64,000 nucleotides of DNA from assembly GCF_014197035.1 (NCBI RefSeq), contig NZ_JACIEU010000005.1, positions 186,001-250,000 of the forward strand, given 5' to 3'. The first letter of the stretch is position 1. Every line of letters starts with the position of its first letter. A program made the translations under genes and the position numbers. This document shows, in pieces, positions 34,833 to 43,446 of this stretch. The notes under the pieces are model-generated. The model saw nothing but the letters and a program-made list of their open reading frames with translations. It made no database searches and had not been told where the DNA came from. This stretch comes from Sphingobium scionense. Lineage in GTDB: Bacteria > Pseudomonadota > Alphaproteobacteria > Sphingomonadales > Sphingomonadaceae.

Positions 34833-36877
34833 GGCGTGGTGACCAGTTGCGCCGGAATCTCGCGCGCGGTCGGTGCGGCAAAACGCCGCGCGGCGATACA
34901 GGTGCGAATGGTGAAGACCAGCAATGATAGGACCACCGCCAGGAAGATCGCCACCAGCCCGGCATCGACATAGTCGTTGAACAAGATCTGGCGCATTTCC
35001 GCCACCGACTTGGCCGGGGCCAGTACCTCGCCCTTGTCGAGAGCGGCTCCATATTTGGCGGCATGGGCCAGGAAGCCGACCTTCGCATCGGTGGAAAACA
35101 GCTTCAGAAAGCCGGCCGACAGCGTGCAGATCAGCAGCCAGGCGGCTGGCACTATCGTCACCCAGGCGAAGCGATCGCGCTTCATGCGGAACAGCACCGC
35201 GGTGCCCAGCATCAGCGCGATCGCGGCCAGCATCTGGTTGGAAATGCCGAATACCGGCCACAGCGTGTTCACCCCGCCCAGCGGATCGGTGACGCCCTGA
35301 TAGAGGAAGAAGCCCCAGGCCGCGACGCACAGGCCCGTGGCGACGAAGCCGGGCAACTGGCTCTTGCTGTCCTTGAAGCTCGGCACGGCGAGCGCGATCA
35401 GATCCTGCAGCATGAAACGACCGGCGCGGGTGCCGGCATCGACCGCGGTCAGGATGAACAGCGCCTCGAACAATATGGCGAAATGATACCAGAAAGCCTT
35501 CATCGCCGGGCCGCCGAACACATGGCTGAAGATTTCCGCCATCGCCACGGCCAGCGTCGGGGCGCCGCCGGCGCGGCTGATGATCGTGTGTTCGCCGACA
35601 TCCTTTGCCGTCTGGACGATGAGGTCCGGGCTGATCGGGAAGCCCATGGCGGTGACGGCGGCGGAGACGCTGGCGGGATCGGTGCCGATCACCGCGGCCG
35701 GGCTGTTCATCGTGAAATAGATGCCCGGGTCCAGGATCGACGCGCCGACCAGCGCCATGATCGCCACGAACGCCTCCATCAGCATCGCGCCATAGCCGAT
35801 CAGCGGCGCGTCGCTTTCGGTCGCGATCAGCTTGGGCGTGGTGCCACTGGCGATCAGCGCGTGGAAGCCCGACACCGCGCCGCAGGCAATCGTGATGAAC
35901 AGGAAGGGGAAGAGGCCGCCCGACCAGACCGGCCCGCCGCCGGCGGCGAACTGGGTAACGGCGTGCATCCTGAGCGGCGGCGCCATGATGACGATGCCGA
36001 TCGCCAGCGCGGCGATCGCGCCGATCTTGAGGAAGGTCGACAGATAATCGCGCGGGGCCAGCAGCAGCCAGACCGGCAGCACCGACGCCACCGCGCCATA
36101 GCCGATCAGGATCCAGCAGAGCTGCACGGGCGTGAAGGTGAAGATCGGCCCCCAGACCGGCGATTGCGCGATCGCCTGGCCATAGACGATCGCCGCGAGC
36201 AGGCCGATCAGCCCGAGGATCGACACCTCGCCGATGCGGCCAGGGCGGATCCAGCGCGTATAGGCGCCCATCGCCAGCGCCAGCGGTACGGTGGCGGCGA
36301 CGGTGAACATGCCCCAGGGGCTTTCCGCCAGTGCCTTCACCACGATCAGCGCAAGCACGGCGAGGATGATGACCATGATCATGAAAGCGCCGAACAAGGC
36401 GATCGTGCCCGCGACCTGACCCATTTCCATGCGGATGAGTTCGCCCAGCGACTTGCCGTCGCGGCGCATCGAGACGAACAGGACCATGAAATCCTGCACC
36501 GCGCCCGCCACAACCACGCCCGCGATGATCCACAGCGTGCCGGGCAGATAGCCCATCTGCGCCGCCAGCACCGGCCCGACCAGCGGCCCAGCGCCGGCGA
36601 TCGCCGCGAAATGATGGCCGAACAGGACGGTGCGGTCGGTCGCGACATAGTCGAGCCCGTCGGCGCGGCGGATCGCCGGGGTCGGCCGGGCCGGATCGAG
36701 CCGCATCACCTCGCGCGCGATGAACAGCGCATAATAGCGATAGGCGACCAGGAAGCAGCTGACGGCGGCGACCACGATCCACAGCGCATTGACCGTTTCG
36801 CCGCGCGATACCGCGACGACCGCCAGCGACACCGCGCCCACCAGCGCGGTCAGAATCCATGGAATGTGCCGGGTCAT
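34829..36877 (-). CDS. cstA: carbon starvation protein CstA, pyruvate/peptide transporter family
   Basis: 682 residues with about sixteen membrane helices, normal length. Family signatures: RRADGLDYVATDRTVLFGHHF, AGAGPLVGPVLAAQMGYLPG, and GAVSGFHALIASGTTPK. E. coli members import pyruvate and peptides during starvation. Followed and coupled to the YbdD-like gene. Divergent from the class V aminotransferase-like gene across 134 nt; no obvious CRP-type site was recognised. Confidence 0.94.
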   Translation of the reverse strand: MTRHIPWILTALVGAVSLAVVAVSRGETVNALWIVVAAVSCFLVAYRYYALFIAREVMRLDPARPTPAIRRADGLDYVATDRTVLFGHHFAAIAGAGPLVGPVLAAQMGYLPGTLWIIAGVVVAGAVQDFMVLFVSMRRDGKSLGELIRMEMGQVAGTIALFGAFMIMVIILAVLALIVVKALAESPWGMFTVAATVPLALAMGAYTRWIRPGRIGEVSILGLIGLLAAIVYGQAIAQSPVWGPIFTFTPVQLCWILIGYGAVASVLPVWLLLAPRDYLSTFLKIGAIAALAIGIVIMAPPLRMHAVTQFAAGGGPVWSGGLFPFLFITIACGAVSGFHALIASGTTPKLIATESDAPLIGYGAMLMEAFVAIMALVGASILDPGIYFTMNSPAAVIGTDPASVSAAVTAMGFPISPDLIVQTAKDVGEHTIISRAGGAPTLAVAMAEIFSHVFGGPAMKAFWYHFAILFEALFILTAVDAGTRAGRFMLQDLIALAVPSFKDSKSQLPGFVATGLCVAAWGFFLYQGVTDPLGGVNTLWPVFGISNQMLAAIALMLGTAVLFRMKRDRFAWVTIVPAAWLLICTLSAGFLKLFSTDAKVGFLAHAAKYGAALDKGEVLAPAKSVAEMRQILFNDYVDAGLVAIFLAVVLSLLVFTIRTCIAARRFAAPTAREIPAQLVTTP

Positions 36878-37011
36878 CGCTCTCTCAAGGGTTCGGGATA
36901 GGAATTGGCCGCCACACTAGGCCGCTCCTCCCGAAAGACAACCGCCTGTTCAGCCTAGGGGATTTGCCGTCGTTCGTTCGTCCATCGGGTGAACAGGGCA
37001 GGAGGCATCGC

Positions 37012-38250
37012 ATGACCGACCGGAGCAAGGACGTTTCGCGCAGGGGCCTGTTGCAGGCGGCGGCCGTCGTGGGGGCGGCGCTGCCGCTGGCGGCGCGGGG
37101 CGCGACAACGGGCAATGCGATGCGTGACCAGTTGCTGCTGGCGCCCGACATCCATTATTTCAACGCCGCCAATATCGGCCCGGCCTTCCGCAGCGCGATC
37201 GCCGCCCATGAACGGGAAACACAGGCCTTCCAGGCCAATCCCTCACCCCAATATCGCACCAGATATCCCGCCGCGGCCGACGCCCTGCGCGCGCGCCTGG
37301 GCAAGCGCATGAACGTCAGCGCGCAGGAAATCGCGCTCGTCCGCAACAGCAGCGAGGCGAACACGGTCGCGGTGCGCGGCCTGGCGCTCAAGGCCGGAGA
37401 CGAGGTGATCCTGACCGACCACAACCATCCCTCGACCCTGGAGACATGGAAGCTGCGCGCCGCGCGCGAGGGGCTGGTGCTGAAGATTTTGCCGGTGCCG
37501 GTCTATGCGACGTCGGCCCAGGCGGTGGTCGACCTGTTTGCCGCCGCCCTCACGCCGCGCACCCGCGCCATCTTCCTGTCGCACATGTCGAACGTCACCG
37601 GCATGATCTTCCCGCTGGCGCAGATTGCGCAGTTGACCCGGCCCAAAGGCATCTGGCTGCACGGCGACGGCGCGCAGACCTTCGGCTGGCTCCGGCTCGA
37701 TCTGCCGGCGCTCGGCGTCGATTCCTATTCGGGCAGCACCCATAAATGGATGATGGGGCCGCTGGAGGGCGGCATCCTCTATGTCCGGCGCGAAGGACAG
37801 GCACAGTTGCAGCCGATCATGCTCAGCCATGGCTATTGGCTGACCGACGAGAAGAATCTGGATACTGCCCAGAAATATGAGATATTGGGCCAGCGCGACG
37901 ATCCCAAGCTGATGGCGATCGACGCGACGCTCGATGCGCTCGACGCGATCGGCGAGGCGGAGGTGGAGCGGCGCGCCTTCGCCATCGGCGACCAGATGCG
38001 CGACATGGTGCTGCGCCTGCCCGGCGCGAAGCTGGTCGGTACGACCACCAGGGGGCTGACCGGCCCGGTCATCACCCCGACCTTTGCCGGCAAGGATGTG
38101 CTGGCGATCCGCGACCATCTCTGGACTCAGGGCAGGGTGGTGGTCGCCCCGTCCAAGGCCGACGGTAAGCCGACCATCCGTTTCTCGCCCCATATCTACA
38201 ACAGCGCCGACGAGATCGCCCTGATCGCGGACCTGCTGGCAAAGGCCTGA
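37012..38250 (+). CDS. Tat-exported class V aminotransferase-like PLP protein
   Basis: 412 residues. A twin-arginine signal peptide is visible (VSRRGLLQAAAVVGAALPLA, R10-R11), so the protein is predicted to be exported folded. The mature part is a class V aminotransferase (cysteine desulfurase / isopenicillin-N epimerase-like fold) with PLP Asp D219 (LHGDGAQTFGW) and Schiff-base lysine K245 (SGSTHKWMMGP). Export through Tat fits a protein that binds cofactor before translocation. Substrate unknown. Start 37012 follows GGAGG. Divergent from cstA. Confidence 0.88.
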   Translation: MTDRSKDVSRRGLLQAAAVVGAALPLAARGATTGNAMRDQLLLAPDIHYFNAANIGPAFRSAIAAHERETQAFQANPSPQYRTRYPAAADALRARLGKRMNVSAQEIALVRNSSEANTVAVRGLALKAGDEVILTDHNHPSTLETWKLRAAREGLVLKILPVPVYATSAQAVVDLFAAALTPRTRAIFLSHMSNVTGMIFPLAQIAQLTRPKGIWLHGDGAQTFGWLRLDLPALGVDSYSGSTHKWMMGPLEGGILYVRREGQAQLQPIMLSHGYWLTDEKNLDTAQKYEILGQRDDPKLMAIDATLDALDAIGEAEVERRAFAIGDQMRDMVLRLPGAKLVGTTTRGLTGPVITPTFAGKDVLAIRDHLWTQGRVVVAPSKADGKPTIRFSPHIYNSADEIALIADLLAKA

Positions 38251-38253
38251 CCG

Positions 38254-38577
38254 CTATCGCCGGCGCAGCGGCCAGTCGATCACCGCGCCGGCCCATAGCG
38301 CCCACCATATGATCACCGGCTGCAGCGCCAGCCGGGGGCCATGATACCACCAGCTAAGATGCACGCCGCCCAGCGGAATGTCATGCAGGGCATGGTTGAA
38401 ATTGGCCGGCCAGACACACAGGGCATAGAGAGCAAGCGCGATCGCGGCGGCGCGGCGCGTGGCCGGAATCATCAGCCCGATGGCACCGGCCAGTTCGGCG
38501 ATGCCGGTCAGGGCGACGACGGTTTGCGGCTCTGGTACCCAATGCGGCGTGATTGCCACGAAACCGGCCGGCTGCAT
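38254..38577 (-). CDS. DoxX-like membrane protein, start uncertain
   Basis: DoxX-type short membrane protein: GIAELAGAIGLMIPATRRAAA and the loop with NFNHALHDIPLGG are typical of DoxX-like families. From the only ordinary start (ATG 38577) the product has 107 residues and three helices, one fewer than usual. The missing first helix is encoded in frame just upstream (IARTVLALAYAIAGAAHL, to about 38640), but the frame has no ATG, GTG or TTG before a TGA at 38658-38660. Either a rare start codon is used, the short form is real, or the sequence has an indel. Immediately downstream of the PNPOx-like gene. Confidence 0.75.
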   Translation of the reverse strand: MQPAGFVAITPHWVPEPQTVVALTGIAELAGAIGLMIPATRRAAAIALALYALCVWPANFNHALHDIPLGGVHLSWWYHGPRLALQPVIIWWALWAGAVIDWPLRRR

Positions 38578-38648
38578 CAGATGCGCGGCCCCCGCAATCG
38601 CATAGGCAAGAGCCAGAACGGTACGGGCTATGGCGCGCGCGGTGACGG

Positions 38649-39083
38649 CTACAGCTCCAACTCGCCCTCATCCTCGCCGTCCCAATAATGGGCGCGTTCG
38701 GCATGGACCTTGATCATCACCAGGCCGGGCGTGTCGGCGCCTTGCGCGAACCAGCGTTCCAGGTCCGGATTCCAATGCGCTTCAAAGGCGCTGCGATCAC
38801 GGATCAGGTCGGCGCGGCCCTCGACTGCGATGAACAAGGGCCGCTGCCCGAGCAGACCGCCCTTGCCGTGGAAGGATAGGCCGACACGCGGATCACGCTC
38901 GATATCCTTCACCATCAACGTGTCTTCGGTGGTGAAATAATAGCTGTCGCCGCCATAAGCGACGTCCTGATTGTTGCTCATCGGTCGCGCACCGATCTGC
39001 CCGTCCTCGCTATGGGTGGATAGCATCGCGAAATCGATCTGCCGCATCTTGTCTGCCAAGGTGGCGATGGTCTGGTGGGCCAT
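38649..39083 (-). CDS. pyridoxamine 5'-phosphate oxidase-like flavin-binding protein
   Basis: 144 residues, split-barrel fold of the general-stress-protein-26 type: FAMLSTHSEDGQIGARPMSN, YYFTTEDTLMVKDIERDPRV, PLFIAVEGRADLIRDRSAFE, HWNPDLERWFAQG. These proteins bind FMN or similar cofactors and are often stress-linked; true PdxH activity is unlikely. ATG 39083 follows AGAGGAGAG. Upstream operon partner of the DoxX-like gene; divergent from the 2H phosphoesterase, with a LexA box between them. Confidence 0.88.
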   Translation of the reverse strand: MAHQTIATLADKMRQIDFAMLSTHSEDGQIGARPMSNNQDVAYGGDSYYFTTEDTLMVKDIERDPRVGLSFHGKGGLLGQRPLFIAVEGRADLIRDRSAFEAHWNPDLERWFAQGADTPGLVMIKVHAERAHYWDGEDEGELEL

Positions 39084-39160
39084 GGTCGCTCTCCTCTTCT
39101 GCCCTGATCAACGCCGACAAAGCGGATTCGGATGCGCAGGATTCGTCAGCATGCCAAAAA

Positions 39161-39175
39161 GAACATATAGTGAAC
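39161..39175. promoter_or_regulatory. LexA (SOS) box, alphaproteobacterial type
   Basis: GAACATATAGTGAAC is a perfect GAAC-N7-GAAC, the reverse complement of the alphaproteobacterial LexA site GTTC-N7-GTTC. It lies 27 nt before the 2H phosphoesterase start and about 78 nt from the divergent PNPOx-like start. Confidence 0.75.
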
Positions 39176-39201
39176 GAAATTCGATTCGGAGGATGTTTGC
39201 C

Positions 39202-39753
39202 ATGCTGGCCCGCACTGCGCCGCTCTATCGCCTGATCGTGGCGTTGAAGCCGCCGACCCGTGTCACGCGGCAGATCGACCATTTTGCCGAGACGCTGGCG
39301 CCCGACGCCGATCGTATCCTGCCCGCGCACCAGCATATCACGCTGGGGATAACCGACGACTGGCCGGACTATCCCTATGGGTTGGTGAAGGCGATGCACC
39401 GCAGCTTTACCGGCATATTGGCCGATCCATTCGATCTGTCGCTGGATCAGTTGAGCGAAGGCGGCCGATCGGCCGCGCTGCGGCCGGCTCATGCACTGCC
39501 GCCGCTTCGGGAATTGCAGCGCAAGGTGGCCTTGGCGATGAAGCGGGCAGGGGTGGGCGCCCGTCCGGGGTGGAGCTTCAACCCGCACCAGACGCTCTAT
39601 TATCGCGATGGCACTCCGGCGACCCAGCGGATCAGCGGCTTCCACTGGCGGGTGGAGGATTTCGTCCTGCTATGCAGCCATGTCGGGCGCACCCATCATG
39701 AGTTGCTGGGGCGATGGCCGCTGCGCGGCAGCGGCCAATATAGTCTGTTCTGA
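39202..39753 (+). CDS. 2'-5' RNA ligase family (2H phosphoesterase) protein
   Basis: 183 residues. Both catalytic HxT motifs are present: HITLG in PAHQHITLGITDD and HQTLYY in FNPHQTLYYRDG. Members hydrolyse or ligate 2'-5' phosphodiester bonds, e.g. ThpR or 2',3'-cyclic phosphodiesterases; the real substrate is unknown. ATG 39202 lies 9 nt after TTCGGAGG; ATG 39193 is too close to it. A perfect LexA box stands directly upstream, so DNA-damage induction is predicted. Convergent with the PhnA-like gene. Confidence 0.88.
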   Translation: MLARTAPLYRLIVALKPPTRVTRQIDHFAETLAPDADRILPAHQHITLGITDDWPDYPYGLVKAMHRSFTGILADPFDLSLDQLSEGGRSAALRPAHALPPLRELQRKVALAMKRAGVGARPGWSFNPHQTLYYRDGTPATQRISGFHWRVEDFVLLCSHVGRTHHELLGRWPLRGSGQYSLF

Positions 39754-39759
39754 TGGCGC

Positions 39760-40062
39760 TCAGCGCTTGCGCACGAATTCCGCGCGCAGCACCAGCCCCT
39801 TGATGCCGTCATAGCGGCAGTCGATTTCCTGCGCATCGCCGGTCAGGCGGATCGACTTGATCAGCGTGCCGCGCTTCAGCGTCTGGCCGGCACCCTTGAC
39901 CACCAGATCCTTGATCAGCGTCACCTGGTCTCCATCGGCCAGCAGGTTGCCGACCGAATCGCGCACCTCCACGACGTCGCTCGCTCCTGCCTTGGCGGTG
40001 GCGTCAGCGGCGCTGATCCATTCGCCGCTGGCTTCGTCATAGACATAATCATCGTCGGTCAT
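39760..40062 (-). CDS. PhnA-like (YjdM) domain protein without zinc ribbon
   Basis: 100 residues. The C-terminal PhnA/YjdM domain is clear: VRDSVGNLLADGDQVTLIKD, LVVKGAGQTLKRGTLIKSIR, LVLRAEFVRK. The N-terminal zinc ribbon of canonical PhnA is replaced by YVYDEASGEWISAADA with no Cys. Despite the name, no phosphonate role is established for this family. Convergent with the 2H phosphoesterase (6 nt between stops) and 4 nt from the engB stop. Confidence 0.87.
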   Translation of the reverse strand: MTDDDYVYDEASGEWISAADATAKAGASDVVEVRDSVGNLLADGDQVTLIKDLVVKGAGQTLKRGTLIKSIRLTGDAQEIDCRYDGIKGLVLRAEFVRKR

Positions 40063-40066
40063 CGGA

Positions 40067-40714
40067 TCAGCCCTGGCTCACGGCTTCGAGCACGGCGGCA
40101 CGCAGTTCGGGAATGCCCATGCCCTTTTCGCTCGACGTGGCGATGATGTCGGGATGGGCGGCCGGGCGCTTGCGGATCGCATCGGCGGTCCGCTGCATCA
40201 CGGCGACCAGTTCGCTCGCTTTGATTTTGTCGGCCTTGGTCAGGACGATGCGATAGCTGACGGCTGCGCCATCCAGCATGTCCAGCATGTCGGTATCGAC
40301 ATCCTTGATGCCATGGCGGCTGTCGATCAGCACCAGCGCACGCTTGAGCGCCGCGCGGCCGCGCAGATAGTCGTTCACCAGGAAACGCCACTTCTTGACC
40401 AGGTCCTTTGGCGCCTTGGCATAGCCATAGCCGGGCATGTCGACCAGGCGGAAGCGGAGCGGATCGCCGACGTCGAAGAAGTTGAGTTCCTGCGTCCGGC
40501 CCGGCGTGTTCGACGTGCGAGCGAGGCCATTGCGGTTCGTCAGCGCGTTCAGCAGCGACGACTTGCCGACATTGGATCGGCCGGCAAAGGCGACCTCGTT
40601 CACCGCCATGTCGGGCAGATATTCGAGCGTCGGCGCGGATTTGAGGAAGCTGATCGGCCCGGAAAAGAGCTTGCGGGCTTCCTCGATCAGGGCGGTGTTT
40701 TCGTCTTCTGTCAT
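40067..40714 (-). CDS. engB: ribosome biogenesis GTPase EngB/YsxC
   Basis: 215 residues. GTPase motifs in order: G1 [18 protein letters not shown]2 [15 protein letters not shown]3 [14 protein letters not shown]4 VLTKADK, G5 ATSSEKG. Needed for large-subunit ribosome assembly. Start at MTEDEN (40714). Its Shine-Dalgarno sequence lies in the 3' arm of a perfect 11-bp hairpin that also looks like a yidC terminator. Downstream of yidC, as in many alphaproteobacteria. Confidence 0.95.
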   Translation of the reverse strand: MTEDENTALIEEARKLFSGPISFLKSAPTLEYLPDMAVNEVAFAGRSNVGKSSLLNALTNRNGLARTSNTPGRTQELNFFDVGDPLRFRLVDMPGYGYAKAPKDLVKKWRFLVNDYLRGRAALKRALVLIDSRHGIKDVDTDMLDMLDGAAVSYRIVLTKADKIKASELVAVMQRTADAIRKRPAAHPDIIATSSEKGMGIPELRAAVLEAVSQG

Positions 40715-40721
40715 ATCGAAA

Positions 40722-40747
40722 AAATCCTCCCCTTTCGGGGAGGATTT
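40722..40747 (-). terminator. terminator-like hairpin holding the engB ribosome-binding site
   Basis: Read on the minus strand: AAATCCTCCCC, loop GAAA, GGGGAGGATTT, then more T. Perfect 11-bp stem with U-run, 8 nt after the yidC stop. The 3' arm contains GGGGAGGA, the only good Shine-Dalgarno for engB, whose ATG is 8 nt beyond. It could attenuate both transcription and translation of engB. Confidence 0.8.
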
Positions 40748-40755
40748 CCTTGTCC

Positions 40756-42462
40756 TTACTTGGTGGCCGTCGCGGTGTTCAGCACGGGGTGGCGCTTGTA
40801 GAGCCACCATTGCTGCGCCATCGACAGGCAGTTGTTGGTGATCCAGTAGACCAGCAGGCCGGCGGCGAACGGGGCCATGATGAACATCATCATCCACGGC
40901 ATGATCGCGAACACCTGCTGCTGCATCGGGTCCATCTGGGCCGGGTTCAGCTTGAACTGCAGCCACATCGAAATGCCCAGCAGCAGCGCCAGCACACCGA
41001 TCGCCAGGAAGGAGGGCGGGGTGAAGGGCAGCAGGCCGAACAGGTTCAGGATGTGCAGCGGGTCGGGGGCGGACAGATCCTTGATCCACAGCACGAAGGG
41101 CTGGTGGCGCATTTCGATCGTCAGCTGCAGCACCTTGTAGAGCGCGAAGAAGATCGGGATCTGGAGGAAGATCGGCAGACAGCCGGCCAGCGGATTGACC
41201 TTCTCCTGCTTGTACAGCTCCATCATCTTCTGCTGCAGCTGCTGCTTGTCGTCCTTATATTTCTCCTGCAGCGCCTTCATCTTGGGCTGCACCGCGCGCA
41301 TCGCCGCCATGCTGGCGAACTGGCGCTGGGCGACAGGGAACATCAGGGCGCGGACGCAGAAGGTCAGGCAGATGATCGCGACGCCGAAATTGCCGAGCGT
41401 TTCGAACAGCCAGTGCAGCAGTGCGAAGATCGGCTGTTCGAACCAGTAGAACCAGCCCCAGTCGATCGCGCGGTCGAACAGCGGCACGCCGGCGCGTTCA
41501 TAGGCCTGCAGCGTCTTCACTTCCTTTGCGCCGACGAACAGGCGGTTGGTCTGGGTCATCGCCTTGCCCGGCGCCAGCATGACCGGTGCCAGCGCGATGT
41601 CGGTCTGGAACTGGGTGCCTGCGCCCTTGCGCATCTGGCCGGTAAAGGCGTCCTTCTGGTCGGGGATCAGTGCCGACAGCCAATATTTGTCGGTGAAGCC
41701 GATCCAGCCGCCGGTCGACTGGAAGCTCTGGCTGGCCGGACCCTTTTCGAGATCCTTGTAGTTCACGTCATAATTGGCCGCGCCGTTGAACACGCCCATC
41801 GGTCCGACATGGATGGTCCAGGTGTCGGGATCGGCCGAGGGAGCCGCACGGCTGACATAGCCATAGGATTTGACCGCGATCGCGCCGGTGCCGCTGTTCG
41901 ACACCTTCTGCGCGGCGGAGATCATGTAATTTTCGTCGATCGCGTAGCGGATCTCGAAGCTCTGGCCCGCGCCATTGTTCCAGCTCAGGGTGACCGGGCT
42001 GGTGGGGGTCAGTTCGGTGCCGCTGGCGGTCCAGACGGTGTTGGCATCGGGGGTCTTGATGCCCTCGCCCTGCCAGCCGAAGCCGGCGAAATAGGCGTCC
42101 TTGGTGCCGCTGGGGCTGTAGAGACGGATCGCCGGCGAATCCTTGGCGATCGTTTCCTTGTAGGTCGGCAGCACGATATCGTCGATGCGCGCGCCCTTCA
42201 GGTTGATCGACCCGGTCAGCTTGGGCGTGCGGATCGCGACGCGCGGGCTTTCCTTCAGCACCAGCGTGCGGTCGCGGATCGCGGTCGATGCGTCCTGCGC
42301 CGGGGCCTCGCCCGCCGGCGTCAGCGGCGTGGTCTTGCCACCCTCGATCTTCGTCGCGGGTGGGTTCGCCGCCGGAAAGAAATGCTCGGAGATATAGGGC
42401 CAGCCGAACAGGATCGCTGCGGTCAGGATCACCGCCAGAATGATATTCTTCTTGTCGTCCAC
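40756..42462 (-). CDS. yidC: membrane protein insertase YidC
   Basis: Inserts and folds inner-membrane proteins, alone or with Sec. 568 residues: N-terminal helix ([17 protein letters not shown]), large periplasmic P1 domain (about 80-350), and the five-helix core (FNFG-like region [20 protein letters not shown], then [20 protein letters not shown]). C-terminal helix [20 protein letters not shown]. Part of rpmH-rnpA-yidD-yidC-engB; 35 nt after yidD. Confidence 0.97.
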   Translation of the reverse strand: MDDKKNIILAVILTAAILFGWPYISEHFFPAANPPATKIEGGKTTPLTPAGEAPAQDASTAIRDRTLVLKESPRVAIRTPKLTGSINLKGARIDDIVLPTYKETIAKDSPAIRLYSPSGTKDAYFAGFGWQGEGIKTPDANTVWTASGTELTPTSPVTLSWNNGAGQSFEIRYAIDENYMISAAQKVSNSGTGAIAVKSYGYVSRAAPSADPDTWTIHVGPMGVFNGAANYDVNYKDLEKGPASQSFQSTGGWIGFTDKYWLSALIPDQKDAFTGQMRKGAGTQFQTDIALAPVMLAPGKAMTQTNRLFVGAKEVKTLQAYERAGVPLFDRAIDWGWFYWFEQPIFALLHWLFETLGNFGVAIICLTFCVRALMFPVAQRQFASMAAMRAVQPKMKALQEKYKDDKQQLQQKMMELYKQEKVNPLAGCLPIFLQIPIFFALYKVLQLTIEMRHQPFVLWIKDLSAPDPLHILNLFGLLPFTPPSFLAIGVLALLLGISMWLQFKLNPAQMDPMQQQVFAIMPWMMMFIMAPFAAGLLVYWITNNCLSMAQQWWLYKRHPVLNTATATK

Positions 42463-42497
42463 GCTATTCGGCTCCGCCGTCTAAACTCGTCAATGTC

Positions 42498-42710
42498 TCA
42501 GGGGACCGGGTCGTAGCCCGAACCACCCCATGGGTGGCAACGCATTAGCCGCTTGAACCCCAGCCAGCTACCCTTGATCGCACCATATTTGCCGACCGCC
42601 TGAATCGCATATTCCGAACAGGACGGGGCATAGCGGCAAGTGGGGGGGAGAATGCGGGACGGACCCAGTTGCCAGGCGCGCGCGATCAGGATCAGCAGCC
42701 GGGCGATCAT
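42498..42710 (-). CDS. yidD: membrane protein insertion efficiency factor YidD
   Basis: 70 residues. Signature ILPPTCRYAPSCSEYAIQAV followed by GSWLGFKRLMRCHPWGGSGY, with the conserved Cys residues. Assists YidC-dependent insertion. Start overlaps the rnpA stop (ATGA), and yidC follows. Confidence 0.96.
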   Translation of the reverse strand: MIARLLILIARAWQLGPSRILPPTCRYAPSCSEYAIQAVGKYGAIKGSWLGFKRLMRCHPWGGSGYDPVP

Positions 42711-43135
42711 GCCGGGCTGCCGACTTTCGCGGCGGTGGGTGCGTGGCGGGCATCGCTCTTGCGGCGGGGCGGGCGTCCCTGACCTTCGGGCCGGGTCAAT
42801 ATCTTGCCCAGCGCCTTTTCCAGTTCGCCACGCAGCAGCGCGAAGTCGCGCTCCACGCCCTCGGCACGACCGATCAGCACATGGTCGGCACCCGCCACGC
42901 CATGCACAGGCAGCAACTCGCGCGCCAGGACGCGAAAACGGCGCTTCATCCGATTGCGGATGACAGCGCCGCCTATCTTCTTGGTCACCGTGATGCCGAT
43001 ACGCATCGCCGGATCGCCATCGCCGCGCTCACGCACCAGCAGGACGAATCCCGGCATGGGCGCGCGTCGGCCCCGATTCGCCGCCAGGAAATCCGCGCGC
43101 TTGCCGATGATGGCAGGCGCGGCTGGCGGCGTCAG
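42707..43135 (-). CDS. rnpA: RNase P protein component RnpA, start unresolved
   Basis: Protein subunit of RNase P (5' tRNA maturation). The conserved core is complete: KRADFLAANRGRRAPMPGFV, MRIGITVTKKIGGAVIRNRMKRR (RNR motif RNRMKRRFR) and GADHVLIGR. The start is a problem: between the rpmH stop and the core there is no ATG, GTG or TTG. The frame opens at ATG 43282, 7 nt before rpmH, giving 191 residues and containing rpmH entirely; the next ATG (43057) would delete part of the core. The boundary given here (CTG 43135) is a compromise. The tail (about 40 residues) is basic. Coupled to yidD by ATGA. Confidence 0.85.
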   Translation of the reverse strand: MTPPAAPAIIGKRADFLAANRGRRAPMPGFVLLVRERGDGDPAMRIGITVTKKIGGAVIRNRMKRRFRVLARELLPVHGVAGADHVLIGRAEGVERDFALLRGELEKALGKILTRPEGQGRPPRRKSDARHAPTAAKVGSPA

Positions 43136-43140
43136 GTCGC

Positions 43141-43275
43141 TCAGGCGCTCAGGCTCTTGCGGCCGCGGGCACGACGGGCGCGCATGATGTTGCGGCCGCC
43201 GGGGGTCGCCATGCGAGCGCGAAAACCGTGACGGCGCTTCCGAACCAGATTGCTCGGCTGAAAAGTGCGCTTCAT
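43141..43275 (-). CDS. rpmH: ribosomal protein bL34
   Basis: 44 residues: [20 protein letters not shown], then [20 protein letters not shown] and SLSA, a complete bL34. GAGGA sits 7 nt before the ATG. First gene of the rpmH-rnpA-yidD-yidC-engB cluster. The rnpA frame runs open through the whole gene in another phase. Confidence 0.98.
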   Translation of the reverse strand: MKRTFQPSNLVRKRRHGFRARMATPGGRNIMRARRARGRKSLSA

Positions 43276-43446
43276 CGTTCATTCCTCAAACAAACTAGAG
43301 AATCGGGTATGACAAAAAAGGGCCGCCACACGGGGCGACCGCAAGTCAGGGGCCGTCCGATAGGGAAATGGGGCGGGGAAGTCAATGGCGCTGCGGCCCG
43401 CTTCTCCCTTAATCCCCTGCATGTCCCGTCCGAACCGCTATCGGGC

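Noticed and set aside
39760-40062. Phosphonate utilisation role for the PhnA-like protein
   Set aside because: The family name is historical, the zinc ribbon is missing and no phn genes are nearby.
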